From Clostridioides difficile (GTDB lineage Bacteria; Bacillota; Clostridia; Peptostreptococcales; Peptostreptococcaceae): a DNA stretch of 45,272 nt. Location: NCBI RefSeq assembly GCF_900243075.1, contig NZ_OEZH01000134.1, positions 1 through 45,272 on the forward strand, written 5' to 3'. The notes under the pieces are model-generated. The model did not search any database. It saw only the letters and a program-made list of their open reading frames with translations, and was not told the DNA's origin. Both the position numbers and the translations under genes were made by a program. This document shows, piece after piece, positions 17,193 to 26,876 of the stretch; within the stretch, counting starts at the first letter, position 1; every line of letters begins with the position of its first letter.

Positions 17193-18098
17193 ATGAATAA
17201 GATTATAAGTATATTGAAACCTACAGGTATGACATCTCATGATGTTGTAAGTAGAGTGAGAAAGATTTTAAATATAAAGAAAGTAGGTCATACAGGTACT
17301 CTTGACCCAGATGCGTCAGGTGTTTTGCCAATCTGTATAGGGAAAGCTACAAAAGTATGTGAAGTTATTTTAAATAAAGATAAATCGTATATATGTGAGC
17401 TTACTTTAGGAATAAGTACAGACACTTATGATGCCTCAGGTGAAATTTTAAAAAAGGTTGATGATTTTAAATTCAGTAATGAAGAGATAGAGAGAGCTTT
17501 TGATACACAAAGAGGAGAAATAAATCAACTTCCTCCAATTTATTCAGCTTTAAAAGTAAATGGAAAGAGAATGTGTGATTTAGTAAGAAGTGGTAGACAA
17601 TCTGAAATCACTTTAAAAACAAGAAGGGTAAATATAAAAGACATAAAAATACTCAGTATAAAGGGTAACAAAGTAATGTTTTATGTTGAGTGTTCTAAAG
17701 GAACTTATGTTAGAAGTATTTGCCATGATATAGGAGAATATTTAGGTTGTGGAGCACATATGTCATTTTTGAATAGAACATCTTCTGGTAAATTTAACTT
17801 AGAAAATTCAATAACATTAGAAGAATTAGAATTATTTCATGAAAATAAAACTTTAGATAAATACTTATATGATATAGATTATGTACTTGATTCGTTTAAT
17901 TATATTGTATTAAATCCTAGCGCTATAAAATATTATAGTAATGGTGGTTCAATAGAAGATAAAAGATTTTTGAAAAATAATTTTGATAAAGATGATGAAT
18001 TTGTAAGAGTATATAGTACAGATAACTTCTTAGGATTAGGAAAGTTATCAAAACATAATAATACAATAAGTGTTAAAAGTGATAAGATGTTCATATAA
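17193..18098 (+). CDS. truB: tRNA pseudouridine-55 synthase TruB
   Basis: TruB isomerises U55 in the T-loop of tRNAs. The 301-aa protein has the family opening ISILKPTGMTSHDVVSRVRK, catalytic Asp38 in GHTGTLDPDASGVLP, TKVCE, PPIYSALKVNGKR and KGTYVRSICHDIGE. The C-terminal PUA-like region is short and divergent. AAGGTGA precedes the ATG, 12 nt after nrnA. It is the last gene of the nusA-infB operon, closed by the hairpin at 18121-18163. Confidence 0.95.
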   Translation: MNKIISILKPTGMTSHDVVSRVRKILNIKKVGHTGTLDPDASGVLPICIGKATKVCEVILNKDKSYICELTLGISTDTYDASGEILKKVDDFKFSNEEIERAFDTQRGEINQLPPIYSALKVNGKRMCDLVRSGRQSEITLKTRRVNIKDIKILSIKGNKVMFYVECSKGTYVRSICHDIGEYLGCGAHMSFLNRTSSGKFNLENSITLEELELFHENKTLDKYLYDIDYVLDSFNYIVLNPSAIKYYSNGGSIEDKRFLKNNFDKDDEFVRVYSTDNFLGLGKLSKHNNTISVKSDKMFI

Positions 18099-18120
18099 CT
18101 AATGTATTTAAAAAAACAAC

Positions 18121-18166
18121 AAAAGAGATAGTACTATAATAACTTCTATAGTCTATCTCTTTTACT
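18121..18166 (+). terminator. Terminator of the rimP-truB operon
   Basis: AAAAGAGATAG (18121-18131) pairs perfectly with CTATCTCTTTT (18153-18163). Above a single bulged T, ACTATA (18133-18138) pairs with TATAGT (18147-18152). The closing T-tract lies within the lower stem. Confidence 0.75.
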
Positions 18167-18168
18167 TA

Positions 18169-18177
18169 TGCTATAAT
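18169..18177 (+). promoter_or_regulatory. Extended -10 promoter of ribF
   Basis: TGC followed by a perfect TATAAT (18172-18177) forms an extended -10 element directly after the truB terminator, with start of transcription about 45 nt before the ribF ATG. No -35 match is apparent. No FMN riboswitch is visible in the short leader. Confidence 0.55.
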
Positions 18178-18228
18178 AGTTTGTGAATAAGTTAAGAGTA
18201 AATTATATTTTAGCGGGGAACATTTATT

Positions 18229-19158
18229 ATGGTGATTATAAAATCTATAGAAGAAATAGCAAACATAAAAGAAAGTGTCATTACCATAGGAAATTTTGAT
18301 GGTGTACATAAAGGCCATCAAGTTCTTATAAAAAAGACAGTTGAATATGCAAAAAAAGAAAATATACAGAGTATTGTATTTACATTTGCAAATCATCCTG
18401 TAAATTACTTTAGACCAAACTCAACAAAAAATATTATAAGTAATGATGATAAGATAAAATTATTAGAAGATTTGGGAATAGATATAGTTGTAATCATACC
18501 ATTTGATGAGTATATGACTAAAATACCTGCAAAGGATTTCGTAGATGAGATACTAGTAAAAAAATTAAAAGCTAAAAAGATAGTAATTGGACATGATTTT
18601 ACATTTGCAAGAGCAAAAGAAGGTAATGTTAATCTATTAAAAAGCTTAGAACATGAATTTGGTTTTGAAGTAGAAGTAATAAGACCAATCAAAATAAATG
18701 ATGTAAGAGTGAGTAGTACTTATATTAGAAGTTTAGTATCCCAAGGTGATATGACTAATGTCAAAGAGTATTTAGGGCGTAATTACAAGTTAGAAGGCTG
18801 TGTTATACATTCTAAACACCTTGGAAGAACTATGGGATTCCCAACAGCGAATATTGACCTTAAGAATAATATGCTCGTTCCAAAGAGAGGTATTTATGCT
18901 TCTATTGTACATATTGGAGATGAGACTTATTTTGGTGCTACAAATGTAGGTTACAACCCAACAGTTAATGGAAAATCTTTATCTATTGAAACAAATATTT
19001 TAGAGTTTGACAGGGATATTTATGGTGAAAATATAATTGTTGAATTTTTGGAAAGAATAAGGGATGAGAGAAAGTTTAATTCGATAGATGACTTAAAAAA
19101 TCAATTGTCTCATGACACAAATTATGTATATGAAAACTATGTTTGCAAAAACAAGTAA
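18229..19158 (+). CDS. ribF: Bifunctional riboflavin kinase / FAD synthetase
   Basis: RibF converts riboflavin to FMN and FMN to FAD. The 309-aa protein has an N-terminal nucleotidyltransferase domain with GNFDGVHKGHQ (H-x-G-H at His27-His30), IGHDFTFAR and VSSTYIRS, and a C-terminal kinase domain with GRTMGFPTANI, RGIYAS and the conserved NVGYNPTV. Length is typical. GGGGA lies ahead of the ATG. It sits between truB and rpsO, as in many Firmicutes, and has its own promoter. Confidence 0.95.
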   Translation: MVIIKSIEEIANIKESVITIGNFDGVHKGHQVLIKKTVEYAKKENIQSIVFTFANHPVNYFRPNSTKNIISNDDKIKLLEDLGIDIVVIIPFDEYMTKIPAKDFVDEILVKKLKAKKIVIGHDFTFARAKEGNVNLLKSLEHEFGFEVEVIRPIKINDVRVSSTYIRSLVSQGDMTNVKEYLGRNYKLEGCVIHSKHLGRTMGFPTANIDLKNNMLVPKRGIYASIVHIGDETYFGATNVGYNPTVNGKSLSIETNILEFDRDIYGENIIVEFLERIRDERKFNSIDDLKNQLSHDTNYVYENYVCKNK

Positions 19159-19186
19159 TGTATGATAAAATGATTAAGGAAAATAA

Positions 19187-19231
19187 CCATTACTCGGCAT
19201 TTGAATACTCCAATCAATGCTTAGTAATAGG
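19187..19231 (+). promoter_or_regulatory. Structured rpsO leader, candidate S15 autoregulatory element
   Basis: Between ribF and rpsO, CC-ATTACT-CG-GCATT (19187-19201) folds with AATGC-TT-AGTAAT-A-GG (19216-19231). The result is a stem with an internal loop and a terminal loop of about 14 nt. No T-run follows, so it is not a terminator. S15 represses its own translation through leader structures in several bacteria; assigning that role here is inference. Confidence 0.45.
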
Positions 19232-19261
19232 CGTTTCTAAAAAAATACGGAGGTAATCTAA

Positions 19262-19519
19262 ATGATAAACAAATCAGAAATAATAAAAGAATATGGAAGA
19301 GTTGAAGGAGATACTGGTTCTCCAGAAGTACAAATAGCTTTATTAACAGCTAGAATAAACGAGTTAAATGGACATTTAAAAACTCATAAGAAAGACCACC
19401 ATTCAAGAAGAGGATTATTAAAAATGGTTGGTAGAAGAAGAAACTTATTAGCTTACTTAAAAGAAAAAGATCTTGAAGGATATAGAGCATTAATAGCTAA
19501 ATTAGGATTAAGAAAGTAA
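19262..19519 (+). CDS. rpsO: 30S ribosomal protein S15
   Basis: S15 is a primary 16S rRNA-binding protein of the 30S platform. The 85-aa product matches the family along its length: [33 protein letters not shown] and a [14 protein letters not shown] helix. GGAGG lies 8 nt before the ATG. A structured leader precedes it and a very strong terminator follows, so it can be expressed independently of ribF. Confidence 0.98.
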   Translation: MINKSEIIKEYGRVEGDTGSPEVQIALLTARINELNGHLKTHKKDHHSRRGLLKMVGRRRNLLAYLKEKDLEGYRALIAKLGLRK

Positions 19520-19530
19520 TTTCATTCTTT

Positions 19531-19567
19531 ATAAAAAAGCAGGTATACACTATACCTGCTTTTTTAT
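19531..19567 (+). terminator. Strong terminator of rpsO
   Basis: A perfect 17-bp stem, 19531-19547 with 19551-19567, has a 3-nt loop. GCAGGTATA and its complement form the core, and the A/T tracts make it symmetric. It would work in either direction. Confidence 0.92.
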
Positions 19568-19758
19568 AGTTAATTCATTATAAAATAAAATGGTTAATAA
19601 TAAAAGTAGTTTATATATTATAAAACATTATAAAATGAATAATATTGGGTAAGAATATTAAAATAGTATATAAATACATAATCAATTTAAAAGGAAAGAC
19701 AGGATAAATATAGAAATTTTATAACAGTATAATCAGTTGGAATAAGGAGGATATTATT

Positions 19759-20604
19759 TTGAAAATAAAGTTAGTATGTGATAGTTTATGTGATATTCCA
19801 GATGAAATATCGGAAAAAGATTATATAGAAATAGTTCCACTTACAGTTATTTTTAATGACAAAGAATATATAGAAGGAGTAGATATAAAGAAAGAAGAGT
19901 TTTATAAAAAAGTAAAAGAAATTAAGCAAATACCTAAAACTTCACAAGCTACATATATGGAGTTTAAAGAAGTATTTGATAAGTTTACAGAAGAGGGGTA
20001 TCATATAATCTGTCTAACAGGAGCATCAAACGCATCAGGAACCTTTCAAAGTGCTATGATAGCTAAAAATGATGTAGATGAAAATGAGAAAATACATATA
20101 TTTGATACTAGAAATTTATCTCTTGGTAGTGGACAATATGTTATAAAGGCATGTGAACTTCTTGAAGAAGGATTGGGATTTGAAGAAATCATAGATGAGT
20201 TAGAAAATACTCGTAGTAGTGTAAGATTACTTTTTGCACCTTATACACTTGATTTTTTAAAGCAAAGTGGAAGAGTCCCAGTTGCGACTGCTTTGATAGG
20301 AAATATGTTGAATATAAAACCTATATTTTTCTTTGATAATGGGGAAGCTAAGTTGGTAAATAAGGTTAGAGGAACAAAGAATATAGCAAGTAAATTGGTT
20401 GATATAATTTTAGAAATGAATGAAGGGTCTTTAGAAGGAAAAATCGTCACAATAGGTTGTGGGGATAATTTACATGATTGTGAAATATTAAAAGATGAAG
20501 TAAATAAAAGAATAAAGGCAAGAAGAGTATTATTTACTCGAGGAGGAGTTTCTATTTGCTCTCATACAGGGCCAGATATATTGGCTATAAGTTGTTCTAA
20601 TTAG
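19759..20604 (+). CDS. DegV family fatty-acid-binding protein
   Basis: DegV/FakB-type proteins bind a fatty acid and, with the kinase FakA, present it for phosphorylation. The 281-aa protein has the fold's signatures: an N-terminal KLVCDSLCDIP, a KTSQATYMEF segment (the Thr-Ser of the head-group site), TGASNASGTFQSA, DTRNLSLGSG, and a second lobe with LKQSGRVP and a terminal HTGPDILAI. It starts at TTG 19759, with AAGGAGG (19744-19750) 8 nt upstream. It stands alone between rpsO and pnp. Which fatty acid it binds, or whether it works with a FakA elsewhere, is not visible. Confidence 0.88.
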   Translation: MKIKLVCDSLCDIPDEISEKDYIEIVPLTVIFNDKEYIEGVDIKKEEFYKKVKEIKQIPKTSQATYMEFKEVFDKFTEEGYHIICLTGASNASGTFQSAMIAKNDVDENEKIHIFDTRNLSLGSGQYVIKACELLEEGLGFEEIIDELENTRSSVRLLFAPYTLDFLKQSGRVPVATALIGNMLNIKPIFFFDNGEAKLVNKVRGTKNIASKLVDIILEMNEGSLEGKIVTIGCGDNLHDCEILKDEVNKRIKARRVLFTRGGVSICSHTGPDILAISCSN

Positions 20605-20649
20605 TAGTAATATAAGGTTTTTGCATATATATGTGAAGATAATTTTATA

Positions 20650-20678
20650 TTGTTAATTTATAGTATTTTTGATAATAT
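20650..20678 (+). promoter_or_regulatory. Promoter of pnp
   Basis: TTGTTA (20650-20655) and TAATAT (20673-20678) are spaced by 17 bp, about 50 bp before the pnp ATG. The promoter lies inside the over-long open frame, which supports the internal start at 20728. Confidence 0.55.
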
Positions 20679-20727
20679 AGTAAATAGAGTGATATACGTG
20701 TTTTTAATAAGAGGAGGACAAGCATTA

Positions 20728-22839
20728 ATGTTTGAACATAAAATATTTAAAATGGATTTTGCAGGAAGAGAACTTTCTGTAGAAATAGGCAAGATTTGTG
20801 AAATGGCTAATGGTAGTTGTATAGTTAGATACAGCGATAGTATGGTAATGGTAAATACAACGAAGTCTGCCAAACCTAGAGATGGAATAGACTTTTTTCC
20901 ATTAAGTGTGGATTATGAAGAAAAATTATATTCTGTAGGTAAGATACCTGGAGGTTTTTTAAAGAGAGAAGGGAAGCCTTCAGAAAAAGCTATACTTACA
21001 TCAAGATTGATAGATAGACCAATAAGACCTTTATTCCCAAAAGGATTTAGAAATGATGTTCAGGTAGTTGCAACAGTTTTATCAGTAGACCAAGATTGCA
21101 CACCAGATATAGTAGCAATGATAGGTTCTTCAATAGCCCTTTCTATATCAGACATACCATTTAATGGACCGACAGGTTCAGTATGTGTTGGACTTGTAGA
21201 TGGCGCATTTGTTGTAAATCCAAACGCAGAGCAAAGAGAAAAAAGTTCAATGCATCTAGTTGTTTCGGGTACAAAGGAAGCCATAATGATGGTTGAAGCT
21301 GGAGCAGATGAAGTTCCAGATGATATAATGCTTGATGCTATTTTATTTGCTCATCAAGAAATAAAAAAAGTAGTGGAGTTTATAGAAGGTATAGTTGCAG
21401 AAGTTGGAAAAGAAAAAATGGCTGTTGAATTATACCATGCGGGAGAAGAAATAAATCAATTGGTTCGTGAATTTGCAACTGACAAGATGAAAAAAGCAGT
21501 TCAGACTTTTGAAAAGTTAGAGAGAATGGAAAATATGGACAGAGTTAAAGAAGAAACTTTAGCTCACTTTGAAGAGACTCTAGAAGATTTTGAAGAGTTT
21601 ATTGGTGATATAGAAGAAGTATTACAAGATATAATAAAAGAAGAGGTAAGAAAGCTTATAGTACATGAAAATGTAAGACCAGATAATAGAAAACTTGAAG
21701 AAATAAGACCTATATGGTGTGAAACTGGTATGATACCTAGAGCTCATGGCTCAGCTATATTTACTAGAGGACAAACTCAAGTACTTAATGTGGCTACTTT
21801 AGGTGCTTTAGGAGATGTTCAAAAATTAGATGGATTAGATGAAGAAGAAAACAAGAGATATATGCATCATTATAATTTCCCTGCATATAGTGTTGGAGAA
21901 GCTAGACCATCAAGAGGACCAGGAAGAAGAGAAATAGGACATGGTGCTTTAGCAGAAAGAGCTTTATTACCAGTAATACCATCTCAAGAAGAATTCCCTT
22001 ATGCTATTAGATTGGTTTCTGAAGTATTAAGTTCAAATGGTTCTACATCTCAAGCAAGTGTATGTGGTTCAACATTATCTTTACTTGATGCAGGTGTACC
22101 TATAAAAGATATGGTTGCAGGTATTGCAATGGGACTTATAAAGCATGATGGTAAAGTTGCAGTGCTTTCAGATATACAAGGTATGGAAGACCATTTAGGA
22201 GATATGGACTTTAAAGTTGCTGGTACAGAATATGGTATAACAGCAATACAAATGGATATAAAAATAGATGGTATAGATAAAGAAATTTTACAACGTGCTT
22301 TAAAACAAGCTAAGGAAGGTAGAATCCATATATTAGGAGAGATGAGAAAAACCATATCTCAACCAAAACCAGAACTTTCACCATATGCACCTAAGATTGT
22401 TAAAATGCAAATAAATCCTGACAAGATAAAGGATGTAATAGGACCTGGTGGAAAGATAATAACTAAGATAATAGATGAAACTGGAGTTAAGATAGATATT
22501 GAACAAACTGGAGAAGTATTTATATCAGGTATTGAGATTGATATGATTAAGAAAGCTCAAGAACTTATAAATAACATAGTAGTTGAACCAGAAGTAGGGA
22601 AAACTTATAAAGGTAAAGTAAGTAGAATAATGAACTTTGGAGCATTTATTGAGATACTTCCAGGAAAAGAAGGATTACTTCACATATCTCATATAGCTCA
22701 TGAAAGAGTTGCTAAAGTTGAAGATGTATTGAATATAGGAGATGAAGTTGAAGTTAAAGTTACAGAAATTGATGAAAAAGGAAGAGTTAATTTATCAAGA
22801 AAAGCTCTTTTGCCAAAACCAGAGCATAAAAATAAATAA
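20728..22839 (+). CDS. pnp: Polyribonucleotide nucleotidyltransferase (PNPase)
   Basis: PNPase is a trimeric phosphorolytic 3'-5' exoribonuclease. The 703-aa protein starts [20 protein letters not shown]. Two RNase PH-like domains are separated by a helical linker; the second includes [16 protein letters not shown] and the [14 protein letters not shown] active-site region. A KH domain (about 560-615, [17 protein letters not shown]) and an S1 domain (about 625-695, [21 protein letters not shown]) complete it. The open frame extends back to 20650, but GAGGAGG (20711-20717) precedes ATG 20728, and the resulting length fits the family. Confidence 0.97.
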   Translation: MFEHKIFKMDFAGRELSVEIGKICEMANGSCIVRYSDSMVMVNTTKSAKPRDGIDFFPLSVDYEEKLYSVGKIPGGFLKREGKPSEKAILTSRLIDRPIRPLFPKGFRNDVQVVATVLSVDQDCTPDIVAMIGSSIALSISDIPFNGPTGSVCVGLVDGAFVVNPNAEQREKSSMHLVVSGTKEAIMMVEAGADEVPDDIMLDAILFAHQEIKKVVEFIEGIVAEVGKEKMAVELYHAGEEINQLVREFATDKMKKAVQTFEKLERMENMDRVKEETLAHFEETLEDFEEFIGDIEEVLQDIIKEEVRKLIVHENVRPDNRKLEEIRPIWCETGMIPRAHGSAIFTRGQTQVLNVATLGALGDVQKLDGLDEEENKRYMHHYNFPAYSVGEARPSRGPGRREIGHGALAERALLPVIPSQEEFPYAIRLVSEVLSSNGSTSQASVCGSTLSLLDAGVPIKDMVAGIAMGLIKHDGKVAVLSDIQGMEDHLGDMDFKVAGTEYGITAIQMDIKIDGIDKEILQRALKQAKEGRIHILGEMRKTISQPKPELSPYAPKIVKMQINPDKIKDVIGPGGKIITKIIDETGVKIDIEQTGEVFISGIEIDMIKKAQELINNIVVEPEVGKTYKGKVSRIMNFGAFIEILPGKEGLLHISHIAHERVAKVEDVLNIGDEVEVKVTEIDEKGRVNLSRKALLPKPEHKNK

Positions 22840-22853
22840 TTTATTATATAATT

Positions 22854-22884
22854 AAAAGCAAAGCCTTAGGACTTTGCTTTTTTG
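22854..22884 (+). terminator. Terminator of pnp
   Basis: AAAAGCAAAG (22854-22863) pairs with CTTTGCTTTT (22872-22881), with inner CC/GG pairs and a following T-run. Confidence 0.88.
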
Positions 22885-23104
22885 ATACAAAAAAGTAGAT
22901 AACCCTAAAAGCTTAGCAGTAGATAACTTAAAGTTATTTTTCTTGGATGTTTTATTCTTATAAAGAATCTATTTAAAATGTAATTGATAGAAAGCTTTAT
23001 TGGATATGCAGAGAATCATTTAAGTTATATTTAGTGCATAAACAGAGCTTATTTTTAATAGTATTAAATAAGAAACAATTTGTACATAATTAGGGGGAGT
23101 TTTA

Positions 23105-23848
23105 ATGATAATGATGGTACTTAATAAGAGTAAGCTCAAAAAAATCGTAGTACTAATTTTAGTAATATTATTAGGATTATCAGGAGGGGTAATGGTATTA
23201 AAGCTATTTAATAATAAGCCAGTATTTAATTTATTTAATGGTGTAGATTTGCCATATGAAAGAGGTACTAAGGATAAAAGTGGATACGTTGCGTTAACTT
23301 GTAACATAGACCTTGGATGGGAAACAGAGTACGTAGAATCCATTTTAGAAACACTTAAAAAAGAAAATGTAAAGATTACATTTAATGTAACTGGTAAATG
23401 GGCAGAAAAGAATAAAGACGAATTATTAAAGATAAAAAAACAAGGACATGAAATAGGTAATCATGGATACAAACATTTAGATTACTCAACACTATCATAT
23501 GAAGATAACTATGAACAAATAGAGACATCTAAAAAAATAATTGAAGAAATTATAGGCGAAAAAACTAAATTTTTTCAAGCACCAGCAGGTTCTTTTGGTC
23601 CAGAAACAGTAAAAGCCGCTAAAGCATTAGGATATACTTCTATCAAATGGGATGCCGATACTATAGACTGGAAATACAAAGACCAGCCAGAAGTAATCAT
23701 TGATAGAATGAAGAAAAAAGATATTAAAGATAGTAGCATAATTTTAATGCATCCAACAAGTGCAACTACAAAATGTATAGATGATATTATAGCAATTGTA
23801 AAGGAAAAGGGACTAAAACCAGGAAAACTTAGTGATGTATTTAAGTAG
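23105..23848 (+). CDS. Polysaccharide deacetylase family protein (YlxY-like)
   Basis: This is a membrane-anchored NodB-fold protein, 247 aa, likely facing outward. An N-terminal helix (about 13-33) is followed by the NodB domain (about 58-247). Metal-ligand histidines are present in GNHGYKH (His120, His124), and WDADTIDW and ILMHPT occur at the expected distances. Motif 1 is unusual: TCNIDLGW instead of TFDDGP. Motif 3 reads QAPAGSFG, without the usual Arg. Location between pnp and an M16 peptidase matches ylxY of Bacillus, a poorly understood spore-associated relative. Activity on peptidoglycan is possible but uncertain because of the altered motifs. GGGGAG lies 5 nt before the ATG. Confidence 0.85.
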   Translation: MIMMVLNKSKLKKIVVLILVILLGLSGGVMVLKLFNNKPVFNLFNGVDLPYERGTKDKSGYVALTCNIDLGWETEYVESILETLKKENVKITFNVTGKWAEKNKDELLKIKKQGHEIGNHGYKHLDYSTLSYEDNYEQIETSKKIIEEIIGEKTKFFQAPAGSFGPETVKAAKALGYTSIKWDADTIDWKYKDQPEVIIDRMKKKDIKDSSIILMHPTSATTKCIDDIIAIVKEKGLKPGKLSDVFK

Positions 23849-24004
23849 ACAAAGTATAAATATTTGATTAAGATTGTATAAGTTGTAGTTGAATTAATTA
23901 AAGGACTGACTTATAATGTAATACATATAAAAATAAATATAATTAAAACATAGTGTTTTCAATAATCCAATATGAAACAAAGAATAAATTGTTAGGAGAA
24001 TGTA

Positions 24005-25252
24005 ATGTATAAGACAAAAATACTGGAAAATGGGCTTACAATAATTGGTGAAGAAATACCATATCTAAAGTCAATAACATTAGGTATTTGGATAAATGCA
24101 GGTTCTAGGATAGAAGAAGTACAGGTGAGTGGAACTTCTCATTTTATAGAGCATATGATGTTTAAAGGAACCAAAAACAAAACATCAAAAGAGATTGCTA
24201 GCTCAATAGACAATTTAGGTGGTCAAATAAATGCATTTACAAGTAAGGAATGTACATGTTATTATGTAAAACTAATAGATGAGCATATAGATATAGGAAT
24301 TGATGTATTAAGCGATATGATACTAAATTCTAAATTTGATAAAAATGATATAGATAAGGAAAGACTTATAATATTGGAAGAACTTAAGATGTATGAAGAC
24401 TCTCCAGATGACTTATCTTATGATTTATTGGTAGAAAATATATATGCTAATGATGGATTAGGAATGAATATAATTGGGACAAAAGAATCTCTATACAGTA
24501 TAACTAGGGAATCTCTGTTAGAATACTTAAACAAGTATTATATTCCAAATAACGCTGTTATTTCTATAGCTGGAAACTTTAAATTTGATGATATGTTAGA
24601 AAAAATTAAATCAAAATTTGGACACTGGGAAAAGAAAAATTTGAGTATAGACATAAACGAGGCTAAGTTTAATCCTTGCTTTATATCAAAAAATAAAGAT
24701 ATTGAACAAGTAAACCTAGCTATGTGTCTAAAAGGTATTCCTTTTGAAAATGATGAAGAAGTCTACTCAATGGCAGTGGTAAATAATATTTTCGGTGGAA
24801 GTATAAGCTCAAGGCTTTTTCAGAAAATAAGGGAGGAAAAAGGTTTAGTATATTCAATATACTCATCACAGACATTATATAGAAAATGTGGTGAATTAGG
24901 TATATTTGCAAGTATGAGTACAGAAAATTTACAAGATGTGTATAATTTAATAAAGAAAGAAATTGAAAATATAAGAAAAAACTATCTTACAGAAAAGGAA
25001 ATATCTGAAAGTAAGGAACAGTTAAAAGGCAATTATATATTGGATTTAGAAAGTACTAGCAGTAGAATGATGTCTACTGGTAAATCTATGTTACTTAGTA
25101 AAAAAGTAAAAACTACAGATGAAATACTTGAATGTATAAATAATGTTGATATTAATTCAGTAAAGAAAGTTGTTGACAAGGTATTCAATATCGAAAATAT
25201 TGGTACATGTATAGTTGGAAGAGACGTAGAAAAGATTCTACATCTGGATTAG
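24005..25252 (+). CDS. M16 family zinc peptidase (MlpA/YmxG-like)
   Basis: This is a 415-aa pitrilysin/processing-peptidase-like protein. The inverted zinc motif H-x-x-E-H is intact in HFIEHMMFKGT (His46, Glu49, His50), with the distal glutamate in LEELKMYEDSPDD. The second half is a catalytically silent M16 domain with FGGSISSRLFQKIREEKGLVYS. AGGAG lies upstream of the ATG. Synteny (pnp, ylxY-like, M16, ymxH-like, dapG) equates it with mlpA/ymxG of Bacillus. There is no signal peptide, so it acts in the cytoplasm. Physiological substrates are not evident. Confidence 0.92.
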   Translation: MYKTKILENGLTIIGEEIPYLKSITLGIWINAGSRIEEVQVSGTSHFIEHMMFKGTKNKTSKEIASSIDNLGGQINAFTSKECTCYYVKLIDEHIDIGIDVLSDMILNSKFDKNDIDKERLIILEELKMYEDSPDDLSYDLLVENIYANDGLGMNIIGTKESLYSITRESLLEYLNKYYIPNNAVISIAGNFKFDDMLEKIKSKFGHWEKKNLSIDINEAKFNPCFISKNKDIEQVNLAMCLKGIPFENDEEVYSMAVVNNIFGGSISSRLFQKIREEKGLVYSIYSSQTLYRKCGELGIFASMSTENLQDVYNLIKKEIENIRKNYLTEKEISESKEQLKGNYILDLESTSSRMMSTGKSMLLSKKVKTTDEILECINNVDINSVKKVVDKVFNIENIGTCIVGRDVEKILHLD

Positions 25253-25286
25253 TATCTTAAAAAGTAAATCTCTGGAGGTATAAAAT

Positions 25287-25532
25287 ATGAATTTATCTGA
25301 AATAGCAGGTAAGGAAATAGTTAACTTGGTCACAGGAGAAAGACTGGGGGTCATTGGAGAATGTGACCTTATACTAGATGAAACTACAGGCGGTATATTA
25401 GCGCTTTTAATTCCAAAAGAAAAAGGCTTTTTTGCCAGAAGAAAAGATAAGTCATTTTTAGAAGTACCATGGAGAAATGTAAAAAAAATAGGTAATGACA
25501 TGATAATTATAGAATATGAGGGATATATTTAG
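25287..25532 (+). CDS. YlmC/YmxH family PRC-barrel protein
   Basis: This is an 81-aa single PRC-barrel domain of the YlmC/YmxH family, which is sporulation-associated in endospore formers. It shows the family layout NLSEIAGKEIVNLVTGERLG, then DLILDETTGGILALLIP and VPWRNVKKIGNDMIIIE. TGGAGG precedes the ATG. It lies 34 nt after the M16 gene and 9 nt before the aspartokinase gene, so the three are probably one transcript. Biochemical function is not established for the family. Confidence 0.88.
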   Translation: MNLSEIAGKEIVNLVTGERLGVIGECDLILDETTGGILALLIPKEKGFFARRKDKSFLEVPWRNVKKIGNDMIIIEYEGYI

Positions 25533-25541
25533 GAGGAAAAA

Positions 25542-26765
25542 ATGAGTATTTTAGTGCAGAAGTTTGGTGGGACATCAGTAGAATCATATGAAAAAATGAA
25601 TGAAGTATGTAAGATAGTAAAAGCATACAAAAATAATGATGAAGAATTACAATTAGTATTAGTAGTTTCAGCAATGGGTAGAAAAGGAGCTCCATATGCT
25701 ACAGATACACTTATAAATTTATGTAATGCAGTAAATGATGAGCCAAGTAAAAGAGAACTTGACTTAATAATGTCTTGTGGGGAAATAATATCAGGAACAA
25801 TTCTTGCTAATTTATTGAATTCACAGGGTATAGAATCTGTTTTCTTTACTGGTCAACAAGCAGGTATAATTACAAGTGATGAATATTCTAATGCAAAAAT
25901 AAAGTATATAAATCCTAAAAAAGTAAAAAGAGCTTTAGATGATGGTAAAGTTGTAATTATAGCTGGATTCCAGGGTGTAACAGATGATGGAGAAATAACT
26001 ACTCTTGGAAGAGGAGGAAGTGATACATCAGCAGTTGCTATTGGTAAAGCTTTAGAATGTGAAACAGTGGAAATTTACACTGATGTAGATGGTATAATGA
26101 CTGCAGACCCTAGAGTAGAACCAAACGCTAAAGTATTGAGTTTTATAGATTATGAGGAAGTATTCCAAATGGCTGACAAAGGTGCAAAGGTAATACATCC
26201 AAGAGCTGTACAATTAGCTAAAAGTGGAAATATAACTTTAGCCATAAAAAATACAATGAACCCAACTTTTGAAGGTACAAAAATAGGCTCTTTATGTAGT
26301 CATTTAGAAGAAAATATAGAATATGAGCAAGAAAAAGACTTTAAAGTTGCTGTTGCAAATAAAGATAATGTGGCTCAAGTTAAGATTAAATCAGCAGAGG
26401 AAGTATTTACAGAAGTATTAAATGAAATAGAAAATAAACTTATAACTATAGATATGATAAATTTCTTCATATCAGAAAAAGCGTTTGTTGTAGAAGATTC
26501 TGATATAAAAGCATTAAAAGAAATACTAGATAAATTTGAATTGGATTATGAAGTAAATAGAGATTGTGCTAAGGTAACACTGATATGTTCAAGAATTGCT
26601 GATGAAATGTCTGGTATCATGTCAAAGGTAGTTAGAGGCTTATCAAAAGCAGGAGTATCTCTTTTACAAACATCAGATTCAAATATGACTATATCTTGTC
26701 TAGTTAGTGAAGAAGATATGAATACAGCAGTACATGCTATACATCAACAATTTTATGTAAAATAA
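25542..26765 (+). CDS. dapG: Aspartate kinase
   Basis: Aspartokinase phosphorylates aspartate at the entry to lysine/diaminopimelate, threonine and methionine synthesis. The 407-aa protein has the kinase domain with VQKFGGTSVES, SCGEIISG, GFQGVT and TLGRGGSDTSAVA, and two C-terminal ACT domains (about 260-407) for allosteric control. There is no lysine riboswitch upstream; it is joined to the ymxH-like gene with AGGAGG in the 9-nt gap. The symbol dapG is chosen by synteny with Bacillus (ymxH and tepA neighbours); the sequence alone says aspartokinase. Confidence 0.9.
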   Translation: MSILVQKFGGTSVESYEKMNEVCKIVKAYKNNDEELQLVLVVSAMGRKGAPYATDTLINLCNAVNDEPSKRELDLIMSCGEIISGTILANLLNSQGIESVFFTGQQAGIITSDEYSNAKIKYINPKKVKRALDDGKVVIIAGFQGVTDDGEITTLGRGGSDTSAVAIGKALECETVEIYTDVDGIMTADPRVEPNAKVLSFIDYEEVFQMADKGAKVIHPRAVQLAKSGNITLAIKNTMNPTFEGTKIGSLCSHLEENIEYEQEKDFKVAVANKDNVAQVKIKSAEEVFTEVLNEIENKLITIDMINFFISEKAFVVEDSDIKALKEILDKFELDYEVNRDCAKVTLICSRIADEMSGIMSKVVRGLSKAGVSLLQTSDSNMTISCLVSEEDMNTAVHAIHQQFYVK

Positions 26766-26876
26766 GCACTATAATACAATTATTTTTATTCAAATTTGAT
26801 AATTTCATATATATCTTAATATATTTGATTTATTTGGTAAAACTAAGTTAAATATAATTTTGATAGGAGTTTGTTT

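Noticed and set aside
20650-20727. Longer N-terminus for PNPase
   Set aside because: The extension contains the likely promoter and lacks similarity to PNPase; GAGGAGG marks ATG 20728.
23040-23104. Sporulation-sigma-type promoter (CATAATTA) before the deacetylase gene
   Set aside because: It would leave almost no leader before the ribosome binding site and the -35 region is unconvincing, so a forespore promoter is not claimed.
25253-25286. Lysine riboswitch for the aspartokinase
   Set aside because: The gaps before ymxH-like and dapG are only 34 and 9 nt and hold just ribosome binding sites.
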